A stretch of 64,000 bases of DNA, taken from positions 2,418,001 through 2,482,000 of the forward strand of contig JARFXM010000008.1 of the NCBI GenBank assembly GCA_029532625.1, in the 5' to 3' direction. This DNA is from Lomentospora prolificans (taxonomy: Eukaryota; Ascomycota; Sordariomycetes; Microascales; Microascaceae). Positions 22,201-35,176 of the stretch are shown in pieces (positions within the stretch are counted from its first letter, which is position 1; the number at the start of each line of letters is the position of its first letter). The notes under the pieces were generated by a model that was not told where the DNA came from, did no database searches, and saw only the letters and a program-made list of their open reading frames with translations. A program made the position numbers and the translations under genes.

Positions 22201-24634
22201 ACAACTGGTCACATTGTGAAATTCGAAGTTTGATAGTACGTAATAAGTTGGCACGCCGACTTACAACGCTGTGCTCCTTGTGGGCCGGCCCTTCCCAGCA
22301 TCAACCCTTTCCCTTCAAAGTCCTTACCGACATTTTGTCTCAGCGAACTGCTCTGTTTTCAAGGCCCTTTTTGACTCACGTTCAAGAACTCTAATCATTG
22401 GTCCCTTGTGGTGTTTTTCTCACGGAAAATTTTGCAGATAAGAAAATACCAGAGAAACTGTAAAGGACAGCATCCAAAGTATATGACTCTTGACATATTG
22501 GGAGGAGGGGTTCGGACCTGATTTCTCGGCCCATGGAGCAGCGGCTAGATACGATGTCGGAAAGGTTGATGTCGGAAGGGGGCCGCTTGTGCTGCTGGGG
22601 TTTGTGTTCGAGTATACCGTGCTCTGGTTCACTGTGTGCCTTGAGCGGCGGAGGCAGCATGGGAACCAGAATTTTTTTTTTTTTCCCTCCGGGTTGTCTG
22701 TCTGCCGGATTCGACCGGATTCGAGAGCTCCCGGTTTATCCAAGGAACATATGTCCCGCCCGGCTACAAGCATACGCCGGGGTAGAAATGTCCGTGCGCA
22801 GCCTCCAAGATTCAGCGCTGAACGCCACCTTGTTAGCCAGGGTCACGCCTGGCATATTGTCGTTTACCCTCGCTTCAGGCGTACGTTGTTTGAAGACAGA
22901 TTTGATCATAGTTCGCTTTGTCCAAAAGAGTTTGAGACCCGAGAGAGCCCAATATCATGTTGTGGTACTTTCCTTCTTCTTTTTTCCTTTCGCTTTTGAT
23001 TCTGGCCCTAGATCACCAGTATGGAGCCTGAAGGTTTTTGCGTCGGGGAAGTAGGAGGGACGGAAACGAAGCGGTGGGTGGCTTGCCATGGTTTTTCCAG
23101 AGATATTGGATCAAGTGGGTGTTGCAAAGGATCCCTGATTGGGGAAGGTTCAGGCCCATTTCGCAATACCAGTGGAGATTCCGTGCGTTTTACTACAAAC
23201 TTGTCAGCTAGGCTAAGTTTATACTCTTTGCAACGTAGCGCTTCTGCCCGCGCAAGCTGTACATCAATGTTCCCACACTGCTGCCCTCATGATCCGCATG
23301 TCAGCCAATTTGTCAATGCCACAAAATGGAACTATCGTGAGCCGACACGATAGTCTCATAAATCTAGCAGAATCAAGGGAAATGATCCCTAAGGAGATGT
23401 CGTCCTGAGACCGGTGTCGTTGTCAATCCGTCGGGTGTCCCAGGCCCTGCAAAGGGATTCCCATCACAGCCTGCCCTTCCCTCTCTTCCATTCGAACCTT
23501 GGCAAAGAACGTCCCTCGCTCTGAGTCGCAGATCCAAGATGCTGCTAGTCCTTGGTTAATCTCGATGGATGCGTAAGTGGCCGCAATACGAAGTATTGAT
23601 TTGGACGGCGGTTGGGAAAGCGCAAAATCCTGGGAGATCACAAATCAACTAGGGGCTCCTCGGTGAGTCGCCAGAGCGCCTTCGTCACATGCGGTGCGTC
23701 TACCGGGGCTTGCGACCAGGGAGATACAAGGTGGGATTATGCAACTACGGGAAGCCAGCAAGGATACCCCGCCACCCGCACCACGGCGGGTTTTGCTAGA
23801 TCCACGCCCGCTTGGCATCAAACTGCCCCTCTGTTGTTCGGTTTTTTCCACCTCTTACTCGAATCGGTGACCAAACCACCATCACCTTGTATACCGTGCC
23901 CGGCCGAGATGGCTAACACTCAAAGTCAAAACTCCCTCCCACAGACATGACACTACCCTTGAGCCGGCGGCTGGGTCTGTCTCGCCGCAATTGATGAGGG
24001 ACAGGCCATTCTGTCGCATTTATGGTCCCTGAAAACATGCGCGACCCACGTGAACATAATCTGAAGGAAAGGGAAGGGGGTATGGACGTTGGGATGGGAG
24101 CCCGGGGATCGGCATTCGAGAGCTTGTTGGTGTTGGTGGGGAAGGGAAGGCATCTCCGAAGAAGGGGCGAACCTTCCCAAGGATCCCCGAATATTTATTT
24201 CTTGCTCGGCCTCGCCTCCATGCTTCCTTCCTCCCCTTCTTCCTCTGTTCTGTTTCTTTTTCTTCTAAATTAGACATCTTTTATAGAAAACAGAGTTGCC
24301 TTCTTGCGTCTCTTCGTCGGTTTTATTTAGATACTTGCTGTACCTCATCTATACTCGAGTCCATCTCGCCACTCCCCTTGACCCCCTTACCTTCTATCCC
24401 GGACTAGTCTTCTCCTCCCCAGACACAGGAAGACTACATATCCACTTCGCGCACACAACCGCAGCCTCGTACACAAACTGGCCTCTCTGCGACTACAAGT
24501 CTACATAAGGACCCCGCGCAGATCTTAGTTCGCCACAAGAGGAGGGAGACTAGACTCTCAAGTTGATTGTACTCTGCAGTCATTCTTGTTCGAGTCTGCG
24601 TCTATAGTAAGATCACCACCAGGGGGGAAGAAAA
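19208..24634. other. 5.4 kb interval with no supported protein gene
   Basis: Many overlapping 60-170 residue frames occur on both strands (for example 20276-20761 minus; 22490-22999 and 22533-23054 plus), none with a domain, signal peptide or consistent splicing. An (AT)n run of about 20 bases lies at 20301-20319. From about 24180 to 24560 the plus strand is C/T-rich and is probably the promoter and leader of the transporter gene. Non-coding RNAs or decayed repeats could be present but are not visible by eye. Confidence 0.45.
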
Positions 24635-26384
24635 ATGACCCTAACAAGACAGAGATGCAACCGCAATCCAGACGACTTCCCCACAGGCCAGCTCTTTCTT
24701 CTGGGTAAGTAGGAAAACGCCACGGCCCCAAGTCCCCAAGTTGCTTGTATAAGACTTTGGTAGGCTAACACTACATATTTAGCGATCGTCCGTCTTGCTG
24801 AGCCTATTGCACTCACCTCTATCTTTCCATATGCGTGGGCCCTCGTGAAGTGGTACCAAGTCGGCGATGAGGGAGATGCTTCCTTCTACTCGGGTCTCCT
24901 CATCTCCTCTTTTGCCCTGGCGGAAGCCGTGACGGGTATGCATTGGGGAGGCCTCTCCGACAAGATCGGCCGGAAGCCTGTTCTACTCGTTGGCTGCTTC
25001 GGTACCCTCCTGAGCATGATCATGGTTGGATTTGCTTCGAACATTTGGCTTGCGCTCTTCGGCAGAGCCCTCGGGGGTCTTTTGAACGGCAATATTGGCG
25101 TCATTCAGACCATGGTAGGCGAGCTGGTGACGAAGCCGGAGCACGAACGTGAGTTTCCTCTAAATGGTTGACCCTGAAGAAGTCTTGTGTATGATGCTAA
25201 CTCATGACCGTTTACAGCTCGAGCCTTTTCGGTCATGCCTTTCGTTTGGTCTATCGGCACTATCATCGGACCAGCAATCGGAGGCACGCTCGCCGATCCC
25301 CATCAAGCCTGGCCCGACCTCTTCCCCGAAGGAGGTGTGTTCCACAGGTTGCCTTACCTTCTTCCGAACCTTGTGTGCGCCGCGCTTCTCCTCGTCAGCG
25401 TCATTCTCGGCTACTTCTTGCTTGAAGAAACCCACCCTGACCTGCGGGACGGTGCCGATGTCTACCTAGAGATCCCGTACGTCTCTGACGAGACACCGCT
25501 CATAGAGACATCGGACGCCATCAAGCGACCGGCAGTGGACGTACGGTCAGGTGCTTACGGCACATTCAACGAGTCTGACCCCAACCTCGCTCTTGCAGTC
25601 GACGTGTCGGAGAAGCGGGAGGACTTGACCCTGTCGCACAGCATTTTTACTAAGCCCATCATGTCGCTTGTGATTGCCCTCTCTATCTTTACGTACCATT
25701 CGATGACGTACGACCACCTCCTCCCCATTTTCTTCGAGGATGACCGCATCTCTCCGCATGCCAAGTCCGCCATGACCATGTTTTCCGCGCCGGCTTCATC
25801 CATCTTTTACTCGCCCGGTGGCCTCGGGCTCACAGTGAGAGCCGTTGGAGTGATTATGGCCGTCAACGGCGTCATTGCCCTTTTCATCCAAGCCGTCGTG
25901 TTCCCCCCTCGCTGCAGAGAAGGTAGGCATCCACCGCCTCTTCATCATCGTAACGGTCCTCCACCCGATTGCGTACGTGATAGTTCCTGGACTCCTCTAT
26001 ATCCCCGAATCGCTCCTGTTCCCGGCCATATACTTTTGCCTGACGATCCGGAACATCCTCTCCATTATCCTTTACCCCCTCCTTCTGATCCTGATCAAAG
26101 ACGCGACCCCATCATCCAAGGCTCTCGGGAAAGTGAATGGGCTAGCAGCGAGCGCCGGTGCTGCGTGCCGTATGATTGCTCCCCCCATTGCCGGATACCT
26201 CTACAGCATCGGAAGCAAGATCGACTGCACCGCTATTGCGTGGTTCGGAAGCACCATTGTCGCTGTGATCGGATCGTTCCAGTGCTTTTCGGTCGAACGC
26301 CGACGAAACCCCGCCAGCGATGAAGAAGTTGAGACTCGTGAGGTTTGCCGCCCTTCGTGTGATGAAGTGCGCGTTGAGGAGTGA
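24635..26384 (+). CDS. MFS transporter (12 TM), frame broken by one base in a C6 run
   Basis: A major facilitator of the fungal drug:H+ antiporter-like group related to yeast YCR023C and plant ZIFL proteins; substrate unknown. Exons 24635-24704, 24783-25148 and 25218-26384 splice in phase. The N-terminus has LAEPIALTSIFPYAW, and the loop 2-3 signature GGLSDKIGRKPVLL is intact. An acidic central loop divides the two halves. At 25903-25908 a run of six C shifts the frame. Before it the protein reads IQAVVFP; after it, the next frame continues with LAAEKVGIHRLFIIVTVLHP and four further helices to a stop at 26384. With one C fewer the gene would be 533 residues with all helices. No other lesion is present, so this is either a base-call error or a very young null allele. 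An intron here is excluded because no residues are missing. Confidence 0.85.
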
Positions 26385-27567
26385 AGCCCTTTTTGAGAAT
26401 TGTCGCCAGGTTACTATGTTGCTTTTTGGTAAACGCTGGCAGGCCCTCCCTATCATCGTTCTTTCAGCCCGCCCCGCCTCGATGATGATCCATCACGGAC
26501 ACCCAAGTCTGTTCCAACCCCCACTCCCCCAAACTGAGGACTCTCCAGATATTCCTTTCCCACCTCTACCAGCCTTTCCAACTTTGAACGTCTCGCCTCC
26601 ATGACATGACGATTGATGGCTCTTGAAACATTTCGAAATGCACACAGTATTTCCGATGTGCAGGATTACGTCTCACGTATGATCAAGGAGTATGGGGAGG
26701 GGCGCACGGGTGTATCCCTTTTTTTTTTTTGGTTTTTCTTCCAGTCTTGCGAAATTATCTGATACAGTTCGGACGGCAGCACTGCAAGGCGTTACGGGGT
26801 TTGAAGCGTTCTGATCATTTTATCGTTGTTCAAATTCTTTGGTTTTTTTCAGGGCGGCTACAAAATGAGCGGAGTTGTGAAAGTTAATGGGCGCAGTGAA
26901 GAAAAGACGGGAAAGTTGGAGAGATGGCATCTCCTAGAACTTGAGGCATGTGTACATACACGAAAAGCATGACGAAGGGATCATGGAACTGTGGTGGTGG
27001 ATACATGGAGTTGGTTTCTGGCAGGCCATAGTGATAATAAAAGCAGGATTTAAAAGAGTAATTTCGGGTCCGACGTTCGTCTATAGATGGCAAATATTAT
27101 ACAGTCTGTATTTCTTAGCATGACTGGGGATGATCATTCCTCGAAGCAATCGAGCTGGGTGTTTTTGTAAAACTTTGTCCATGAGTGTGTGCATCTTCAA
27201 TCCTCAGTCGCGCGCTTTGTCAGTTGGATCCAGGCGGAAAAAAAATTGATTTTATCTCCGATGCCGTTGCGACTTCCATGACTGTGAGAGTCACTCTTAA
27301 TTACACCAGCTCACTCTAACTTATGTATATCTACATTCTACATATCCACAGAAACGCCAAATCCCACACCGACGTTTCCAATCCAAGAGAGAAGAAATTG
27401 AAAGTCTCGGATAGAGTAAGACAGGGATTCTGGCGAGGTCTCAAAGCCTGGATAGTGGGGTGCACTTGAACCCCACCATCGCGACGACAGCTCATCGCAA
27501 CACCAACTACGACATCGAGAAGGCTTCGTGGGCCGTCCTACAACGGACTGCGGCATCGCAAGGCAAC
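26385..27567. other. Intergenic, transporter 3' flank and CNS1 promoter
   Basis: Short frames only. T-runs at 26720-26731 fit a 3' UTR or terminator context of the transporter gene. The last 250 bases are the probable leader of the CNS1 gene. No RNA gene or repeat is recognised. Confidence 0.5.
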
Positions 27568-28926
27568 ATGAAGCTCACTGAAATTTCCGACGACGTCGCC
27601 GAGGCCATCAAGGCCGGCGAAGACCCCAGCGCGGCCAAGAAGCCGGCTGAAGAGCCTGCAAAGCCCGCTCCCGCAGCTGAGCCTAAACGCCAGGAAGAGC
27701 CACCTCAACTTACCAAAGAGGCATTCAAAGAAGCATCCAAAGAAGACTCCAAACCCGCAGCTACACCACTAGGGCCCTCTCTACCGTCAAGCTTCGTCAA
27801 CATGGGGCCGGAGCGAGCCCCGACGCGCGACATGGAAGAAGTCCTCAAGGACCTCAACAAGTCGCCCCTCTTCATGACGGAGATTGAAGACAACGACGAC
27901 ATGGCCGCGCTCCAGGCGTTAGCCTACGAGGGCACGCCGCTGGAGAACGCAGGCGAGATGAAGGAACAGGGCAACGAAGCCTTCAAAGCGAAGCGGTGGG
28001 ACATTGCCAAGGAGAGCTACGGCAAGGGCATCAACATCCTCTGGCACGAAGAACGGAAGCGCGCGCGTGGCGAAATCACCACGTCGGGAGCCGAGGACGG
28101 CACGCCAGACTCTGAGGAGACGATCCGACAGCAGAAGAAGCTCCTCGAGACCATGTACGTGAACCGCGCGGCGTGCAACCTCGAGCTGCAAAACTACCGC
28201 GCCTGCTGGCTCGACGGCGCCGCGGCCCTCAAGCTCAACCCGCTCAACGTAAAGGCGTACTACCGCTCCGCGAGGGCTTTACTAAAGGTCGACCGCATCC
28301 AGGAGGCGGACGACGCGTGCGCGCGCGGGCTCGCCGTCGATCCGGAGAACCAGGCGCTGCGGGCTGTAGCCGCCGACATTGTCAAGCGCCACGAGTTCGT
28401 GGAGGCGAAGAAGAAGGCCGACGCCGAGCGTGAGGCCAAGGAGAAGCATAGGGCAAACGTCCTAGCCGCGGCGCTCAAGGCGAGGGAGATTCGCATGCGC
28501 AAGACGGCGAAGCCGCCCGAGATGGAGGACGCGCGCGTCAAGCTTGTGCCGGACGAAGATGACCCGGCGTCTAGCTTGTCTTTTCCTACGCTGCTGCTGT
28601 ACCCGCTGCACTATGAGACGGACTTCATCAGGGAGTTCGTCGAGACGGAGACTTTGGCTGATCACCTGAGCTACGTCTTCCCCTTGCCGTGGGATACCGA
28701 GAAGCAGTACACGGTTGCCGGTGTGGAGTGCTACGTCGAGACTGTGGCCGGAGGGCTGCTCAAGATGGGGAAAAAGGTCCCGCTACTCAAGGTCCTGGCG
28801 GGTGGCAAGGTCGAGGTCGTCGATCAGGTCGTCAAGATCTTTGTCGTACCCAAGGCTGGGGCCGAGGGTTGGGTCAAAGCGTACAAAGCGCAAAAGGCCA
28901 AGGAGATGGCGGCTGGCAAGAAGTGA
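27568..28926 (+). CDS. CNS1: TPR cochaperone of Hsp90/Hsp70, Cns1/TTC4 type
   Basis: Cns1/TTC4 binds the C-terminal EEVD of Hsp90 and Hsp70 and is essential in yeast. Single exon, 452 residues. I start at the ATG at 27568 (MKLTEISDD); the frame extends upstream only to a GTG. The N-terminus (1-75) is Ala/Pro/Lys/Glu-rich. The motif MEEVLKDLNKSPLFM (89-103) precedes a three-TPR domain (about 128-261). Carboxylate-clamp residues are visible: Lys132 and Asn136 in KEQGNEAF, Asn199 in YVNRAA, Lys229 and Arg233 in VKAYYRSAR. A basic helix (276-312) connects to the C-terminal wheel domain (about 335-440; SFPTLLLYPLHYETDFI). The TPR1-TPR2 loop is longer than usual and acidic (GAEDGTPDSEE). Cytosolic. 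Confidence 0.92.
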   Translation: MKLTEISDDVAEAIKAGEDPSAAKKPAEEPAKPAPAAEPKRQEEPPQLTKEAFKEASKEDSKPAATPLGPSLPSSFVNMGPERAPTRDMEEVLKDLNKSPLFMTEIEDNDDMAALQALAYEGTPLENAGEMKEQGNEAFKAKRWDIAKESYGKGINILWHEERKRARGEITTSGAEDGTPDSEETIRQQKKLLETMYVNRAACNLELQNYRACWLDGAAALKLNPLNVKAYYRSARALLKVDRIQEADDACARGLAVDPENQALRAVAADIVKRHEFVEAKKKADAEREAKEKHRANVLAAALKAREIRMRKTAKPPEMEDARVKLVPDEDDPASSLSFPTLLLYPLHYETDFIREFVETETLADHLSYVFPLPWDTEKQYTVAGVECYVETVAGGLLKMGKKVPLLKVLAGGKVEVVDQVVKIFVVPKAGAEGWVKAYKAQKAKEMAAGKK

Positions 28927-30368
28927 TGTAGCGGCCTCTTTCTTTTCTTTTTATTATTTCCTTTGTGCAAGAAGAGGGGAGGCTTCAAACGGGGCAAGGG
29001 TTCCTTGTTTCTTTTTCCTGTTTCGGGTCGACTCTTGATGGCAAGATATCCAAAAGGATAGTGGCCACAGATTGAGGCTTACGGATGTGGCAATGAAAAG
29101 ACGATAACGTCGCGGCGCCAGAGCAAAAGCAATGCAATTTTCATCATTCCTCGGAGGAATCAATCATCAGCATGTTCAATACTTTCGAATCTAGACGTCC
29201 GCCGTTCATTTTCTTCATAGGTACTACCGATCTAATCCCCTTTCTTCTATCTACTACCAAACATCAAATAAATGAGGCTAAGATAAGACTGCTAGTAAGA
29301 TTGCTCGCCTTATCCTGATTTCGTCCTTCATGGTGTCTCAACCTGTTTACGTTTCCTGTACGCCACCTCATCTAAGATAGAGAGAATGGGAAAAGGTCTT
29401 TCCTTCTCGGCATTAAATCGTTGAAGAATGAATCGGAGTCGGGGAGTGCATGAAACTCATATCCACCCCCAAAAGGCCGCGTTTTCTCCGCAAGATCTAG
29501 TCCAAGTCCGATCTTCATTTTGAAGCCCCCTCGAAGAACTTGATTTCTTCCCTTTTCGTAATTACTCTGTACAGGTACATATGTCGAGTACATGCGTCTT
29601 GCCAAGTCCATCATCATCATCCGTCGGGCTTTTGTCACGTAGACGGCCGGCCTTTTGCTTTTTTCCCCGAGAGAGTACAATAGATAAAAAAAGAAAGATG
29701 GGCGAGAAATAGAAAGTAAGCGACTATCGAATGAGAAGATGACAGCCGCAAAAAAAGAAACAAGCCCCCGCTCCATGCCAGATTGGGTCAAATCTACAAT
29801 GTGCTCCGTATTAATGCAAAAATGAACGGAGATTTGAGGTTGGAAGGCAAAGATTGCAAGAATAAGAAGCAAAAGATGGAGTGTAGGAAGGAAATTAACC
29901 AGCTGTCAAGGTTGAAGAATAAGAAAATCAAGATCCTATGCAGCGGAGATTAAAAACAGAGCGTGGAAGAAAAGCAAAAAAGGTGGATGAAGACGGATCC
30001 TCCCCAACCATACATACATGGACAACACACAAGAGCGCCACAACACTATGGTTTTTATCCAGATGCAAGGCCCAAGGTTGCCAAACACGCACGCACGTAC
30101 ACACACAAAACAAAAAGATACACGCCCGGTTCTTTTCTCTTACATCGGACTTGATTTCTCGAGTCATAAATCTTCAGTGTCTCCTGGGCCTAATCGGAAC
30201 AGGACGACGTCGAGGCTTTATCCTCGCTCGAACCCAACACACTCGCATATTAAGGTGGGGGAAATGAAATAAGGTGGCTGTAAAAAATAGCGTCAATGGA
30301 AGTAGAAGAGGTAAAAGAGTGCCAAAAAGAAAGAAAAAAGAATGAAAATTGCTCTGAGACTGGACAAG
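28927..30368. other. Intergenic between two convergent genes
   Basis: This interval should contain the 3' UTRs of CNS1 (plus) and of the APSES factor (minus). The minus-strand frame 29372-29872 is open but has no recognised domain and no convincing start. No RNA gene was found. Confidence 0.5.
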
Positions 30369-32159
30369 TCACATGGAGCTCGCTCGCCTCCTCTTCGCCC
30401 GGTGCAGCTCCTTCACCGCTCTCTCCGCACACCTTTCCATAGATCCTCCATCCCTAACGCTGAGGTTCATGAGTAGTAGTGCAGCATTCTTCTCCACTCT
30501 GTCCGCAGGGCGTCTTACCAGGCCGCGAGGACCTAGTAAACCTTGGCCCGTCTTGACCGGGCGTCTACTGCCGTCTCCGAGGCCTCGAACTGAGGCAGGA
30601 CTGTTTGCTAGAATTTCACCACCCGTGTCGTATCCAAAGTCCGCCTCGCATTCCATGGGCCTCTTGCCGATAATCGTGCTGCTGTTATTTCCGCTAATGC
30701 TAGTTTCATCACCGACGCTTAGCCATGGGCGAAGGTGCGGAGATTGTCGGACAGGGTTTGAAGGGGCGGGGCGCGGGACTGCACTCAAGTAAGGATCCCC
30801 AAGGTACGGATCATCACGGGGATATACGGCCACCTGGGGTTTGTTTGCTGGAGTCCAACCCGATGTCCGGGGCAGGCGAGCCGCTACCGCCGTGGGCGTG
30901 TGAAAGTAGGCGCTAGACGTTGTAGAACTCGCTGAGCTGCTCGCCGAGTCGGGTACAGATCGATGGTAGCCCTCCTCCGAATCCGTATTGTAGGGGCTCT
31001 CGCAGAGAACCCTAGGCTTATGTCGCAAGCGATTCTGCAGCTGCCGGTAGTTATTGTTTGAATACACGTCTCCCTCGGGCGTGCTCCTGGCCGGGGTCCG
31101 TGTGCTTCGAGGACTATTCGAGCCGGACAGCGTTCCTCGGGGGCTATGCATACTTAAGTGATGGCGTCGATTCAACTCCGCCTCACGCGCGGCATCCGCA
31201 ATAATACGAGCGTTAATCGTCATCCTGCCGTACTCAGTAGAGTCTGGCCGAACACACATCGCAGGAAACGATGGTCCAAAGATTGGAATAAGGGCTCCTG
31301 AAATTTTATAGCAGAATGTCGCACATACAGCTCTTGCACAATGGTATGGCATCCAGTATCCTAAAGAGAAAGTACGTTAGCATGTGTTCTAATTGATGGC
31401 GCACCCTCGTTCTCCTGCTTTATTGAGAGGGTTAACCTGTAAACACAATAAACCAGGGAATCACATACCTTGCGCGGAAATGGCACCGCCAGTTATGCTA
31501 TGAGTGATGTCTTTTAATCCTGGGTTGAGACTCAGCATTTTTGCTGGCATCGTCTATTATCACTATTAGCTCTGTTGAGTTCAAACAAGCCACCGACGCC
31601 CTGATAGATGAAGCCCTACCTTGCCATATTGGCAACACTTAAAAAAGGGCGTCATCCGAACGAGGCCGACGTTGTAATCCCACATCACCGTATACTCGGT
31701 GTCGTCTCCGGGGACCTTGAACTCGTACTTGAACACTGCATTTGGTCAGCCCTTGTCCGGCTCCGCAAGCCATTAACCGCTTCACCCACCTTCGAAACTT
31801 TCACGCCCAGTCTTTTCGTAGAAATCTTTTTTGCCACTATTGTACGGGATATGCGCGCAGCACTCCCTGATACGACCAAAAGGTGTTACCTGAAATCGCA
31901 TAACCTCCCTCATCGCTCCCTCGTCAATGTCCTCGTAGGGGTGGAACTTAATGGTACCCCTCGGGCGTGCTGTCTTTGTAAAGCTTCCAGAATCTCGCAT
32001 CTTGATCCTCGAGAAGATCGGTCGGTCGAAAGACGGTAGCATCTCGGTGTCTGAGTAAGATGTCGTCGGGGAGGAGAGTGTTGGGCTGGCCTGAAGTCGA
32101 GGCTCCTGCGGCTGCCCGGGAGGCGGAGCCGGGTTCAGGATAGACGAAAGCGACAGCAT
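30369..32159 (-). CDS. APSES/KilA-N DNA-binding transcription factor, XBP1-like
   Basis: APSES factors bind DNA by a winged-helix-like KilA-N fold and control cell cycle and morphogenesis in fungi. Four exons on the minus strand (32159-31790, 31735-31620, 31553-31469, 31360-30369) join in phase to 520 residues. The introns are 54, 66 and 108 nt with GT..AG borders. The DNA-binding region runs over all four exons (about residues 70-230). It includes FKYEFKVPGDDTEYTVMWDYN, the helix DITHSITGGAISAQG and YWMPYHCARAVCATF (192-206), followed by ALIPIFGPSFP. That last block is the hallmark I associate with the XBP1-like branch rather than StuA or Swi4/Mbp1. There are no ankyrin repeats, so it is not an MBF/SBF subunit. 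The C-terminal half is Ser/Pro/Arg-rich with RRPADRVEKNAALLLMNL near the end and a basic terminus (KRRRASSM). Nuclear. Confidence 0.87.
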
Positions 32160-33973
32160 AGTTGGGGTATAGGCAATAGGACAGTCAAGTTGTTTGGTAT
32201 GGCGCCTTTGGACGGTGACAATTCGTATCTCCCCCGGGATCTAAAAGACGCTCCGTGCAGGAACCTGAGCCGCAGTGGTGCTATGCTGTGGGACGCGGAG
32301 AAGGGTTGGATATGATGGCAACGAGAGTCGCGAGATTTGGAGGGAAAGACTAGATATAAGCTGTAATAAGCCTAGCCTTCGTCTTGAAGGATGAAGGGTT
32401 AGGTGCAAAGACACTATGTCCGGCCCTGAAGAATCGCCCGCTTCGTGATGGCAAAGGGAAAAGAGGATGGGCGGAATTATCAGAAAGAAGTAGACCAGGA
32501 ATAATAAATTCAAGGGCGAGAATGGAAATGCGTTGAAAGGATATTCCAGTAGACAAAGAGATGAGTTAGGGTCGATGCTAGGCTTGGGCCAAGTCTTCCT
32601 GCCTCTTCGTCTCGCGCTTGAGATGGGAGACAAGCAAACAGAGGCCCCGGGTCTGGGATGGCTATGCCTATCAGTGTGTGTACCTGTATGTATCAAGAAT
32701 GTGTGTATGTGTGTATGTAGTGGGTATGTACAGGCGTGTGTCCAGCTTAGTAGGCTGGTGAGCATTGGGTTCAGGCTGGGGAGTACTGATTTCCTGGAAC
32801 GTTTCGGTCCACGACGAAAAAGGTTTCCTCTTGGTCCAAAAGGGAAAGCGAAACAGAAAGGACCTGTGACGAGGAGGTGTTCTTTCCTAGAAGGACTTGC
32901 TCCAGTCGCTCTTTCTCCGCCAAGGCTGTCTTAAGGTGCAGGTTCAACCCGGTCCTGCAGCTCGGGCAGGAGCAACCACAGAGGGAGAAGGTGTGGGTTC
33001 TTCTCTACCACTTCCTTCCTTTATAGCCAGGGCTTCTAGAAGGAGGCAGAGAACTATGTGTGTTGGTGTAAACACACCAAAGGAATCGTCGGTTCGTCCT
33101 TGGATACGTTGATGCAAGTAGAGACTCTCGGTGTAGGGCTTGCCGTTGTTCTGACCCGGGGAATCCGTAGGAGGGTTTGGAATCGAAGCTCTGAGAGCCC
33201 TTGGAGTCCGTTTGTGGAACTTCCACCGCTTCTTCAGACCGATTGTCGAGGCGCAAGCCACCAAGTGATAGATGACCGGAGTGGCCCTCAAAGAAGCGAA
33301 AGAGGCAGTACGGGGAAGAAGAACTTGACGGGGATATACGGAGGTGACGACGGAGCAGAACACGGACTACACGTACATACAGATATACTGGTAATAGTAC
33401 ACTCACTGTCACACGGGCAGGGTCAGCTAGAGGAGGCGTCGACCCTGCGATAGAATGAGAGTGGGGTACTGTGAGAAAGAAAGAGTCAAGCCCCAGGGCG
33501 GGTTAGGTATCTGTAGCGGAGGGCAAGGGTCAGACACTGATTGGGGAGAAGCAAATCAAGGACAATTTAGCTGTCAGTCATAGGGTGTATCCCAATTTGA
33601 AGAAGCTGAAGGCGGGTGGTCGCGGTGCGTATTGGGTGTAGCGGTAGCTGCAAGTAAGAGCGAATAGTAGATGGTATAGGGTGTATGCTACGGCGTTGTA
33701 GGCGGGAAAGCGTTCCCTCGACAGTTGTACCAGGCCCTCCCTGAAGTGAAGGTTTCTCGGTCTCAGGGACGTCTAGTGTCGATGTCAAGTGACAAGGATC
33801 CGTCAAACAAAGGCCATGGCTTGAGAGGTTGGCACCCCTTCATGCTTCCTATGCCTCTACTACCGCTGTTTCTGCCTTTGCCTTTGCTACCAGCAATCTT
33901 GCCATTCCCAATGGCCGTGACAGGTAAAAGCATGTTGAGCCCGCTTCGGATGAAGAGTGACTGCATCAAGCGT

Positions 33974-33999
33974 TCTCTCTCTCTCTCTCTCTCTGTCTC
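33974..33999. repeat. (CT)n microsatellite
   Basis: A CT dinucleotide run with one interruption near its end, inside the 6 kb non-coding interval. Confidence 0.8.
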
Positions 34000-34399
34000 T
34001 GCTTGGATCATCTGAGTATAGTGATTTTCCACCCCGCCCTTCTTCACACCCTCGTCCAGAGAACCGAGAATCCACTCAAACACCCCCAGCTAAGATGAGG
34101 GGAAAATGTAGGTGTCCAGTATAAGTTGGAGAAAGAAAAAAAAAAAAGTAAATGGCCCGTACAGGGAAAGGAGTCAAGGCACAACAAGTTTAGCGTCGTT
34201 TCAATAGATTCCACCAGCGGTGTACGTCAAAGCATTGGCCAAGAGTGCTTCAGACGGGAGAAAAGCTGGGCGGCAGATGAAGTTTGGCATTCCTTCAAAG
34301 GCGGTTCATCGTCAGAGGCCAGGCTGGTGGCCATGCATGAGACGACCATTTCATGGAAGGACAAGCGTCAGAAGAGGATGTCCTCTGTGTGAGGCGTGG

Positions 34400-34426
34400 G
34401 GTGTGTGTGTGTGTGTGTGTGTGTGT
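34400..34426. repeat. (GT)n microsatellite
   Basis: About 13 uninterrupted GT units, followed by TATACACGTG. Likely polymorphic in length between isolates. Confidence 0.85.
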
Positions 34427-35176
34427 ATACACGTGCACCTGCGGCCTCGTTCAGACGTCCGGGGGACCTAGGCGCTGGCGATCAGAGTTTGGGTAGGGGC
34501 AAATAATACAACCAACGGAAGGGCCAAACAGATACGGGGCATGCTTCGGAGGTACTTGAAGGGAACAAGAGACAAGAGCAAGCTAGGAAGCTAAAGGAAG
34601 GGCCCGATGATGAAGGGGGCGTATGGATAGTGTAGTTCAGCAAAGGCGCAGTGAGAAGAGAGGCGGATAGCTGCATAAGCGGTCCCGTTGGTAGCAATGG
34701 ACCTAGAGGACCCCCTTAAACATACCTCTCTGGAGGAGGGTAGAGCAAAGGGAAAAACAGAGAGGCAGGAGTGACAATATACAGGGTATCCATAATTTGA
34801 TACAGACGCCGCGGCGATGCCCGCCAAAGTGCTTTTTTTTTATTGACTCGACATTCGCAGTGGCTGCCCTTCAGTTGTGGTACTAGGCAAGCTGGAAGAA
34901 AAAGAGAAATGAGCGTGGCTTGGTGTTTGCAGTGCGTATCCATGTCCCGAGAGGATCAAGTTCAGTCGCAGAAAGCTCTGAATAGAGCCAAAGGCACACC
35001 GTAAGGGTACAATCGAAGGCAAGGCTTGGGACGCGACCAGACATTGAGACGGCCAGGCCCTAGATTTGGTGTAAGTGAATGGGGTCGACACCCAACGACC
35101 AGGGACCACTTTTCTTCGAAGTAGGCCGATGGAGTCGAAGAGCAGCGGTTATAAGTGGCCTCGCTTTAGTCCGACT

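Noticed and set aside
25210..25234. An intron at the transporter frameshift site near 25900
   Set aside because: The only GT..AG pair around the C6 run would be about 20 nt, too short to splice, and no residues are missing between the two frames, so an indel is the better explanation.
27460..27567. N-terminal extension of CNS1
   Set aside because: The extended frame begins at GTG, not ATG; the first ATG (27568) gives the expected protein.
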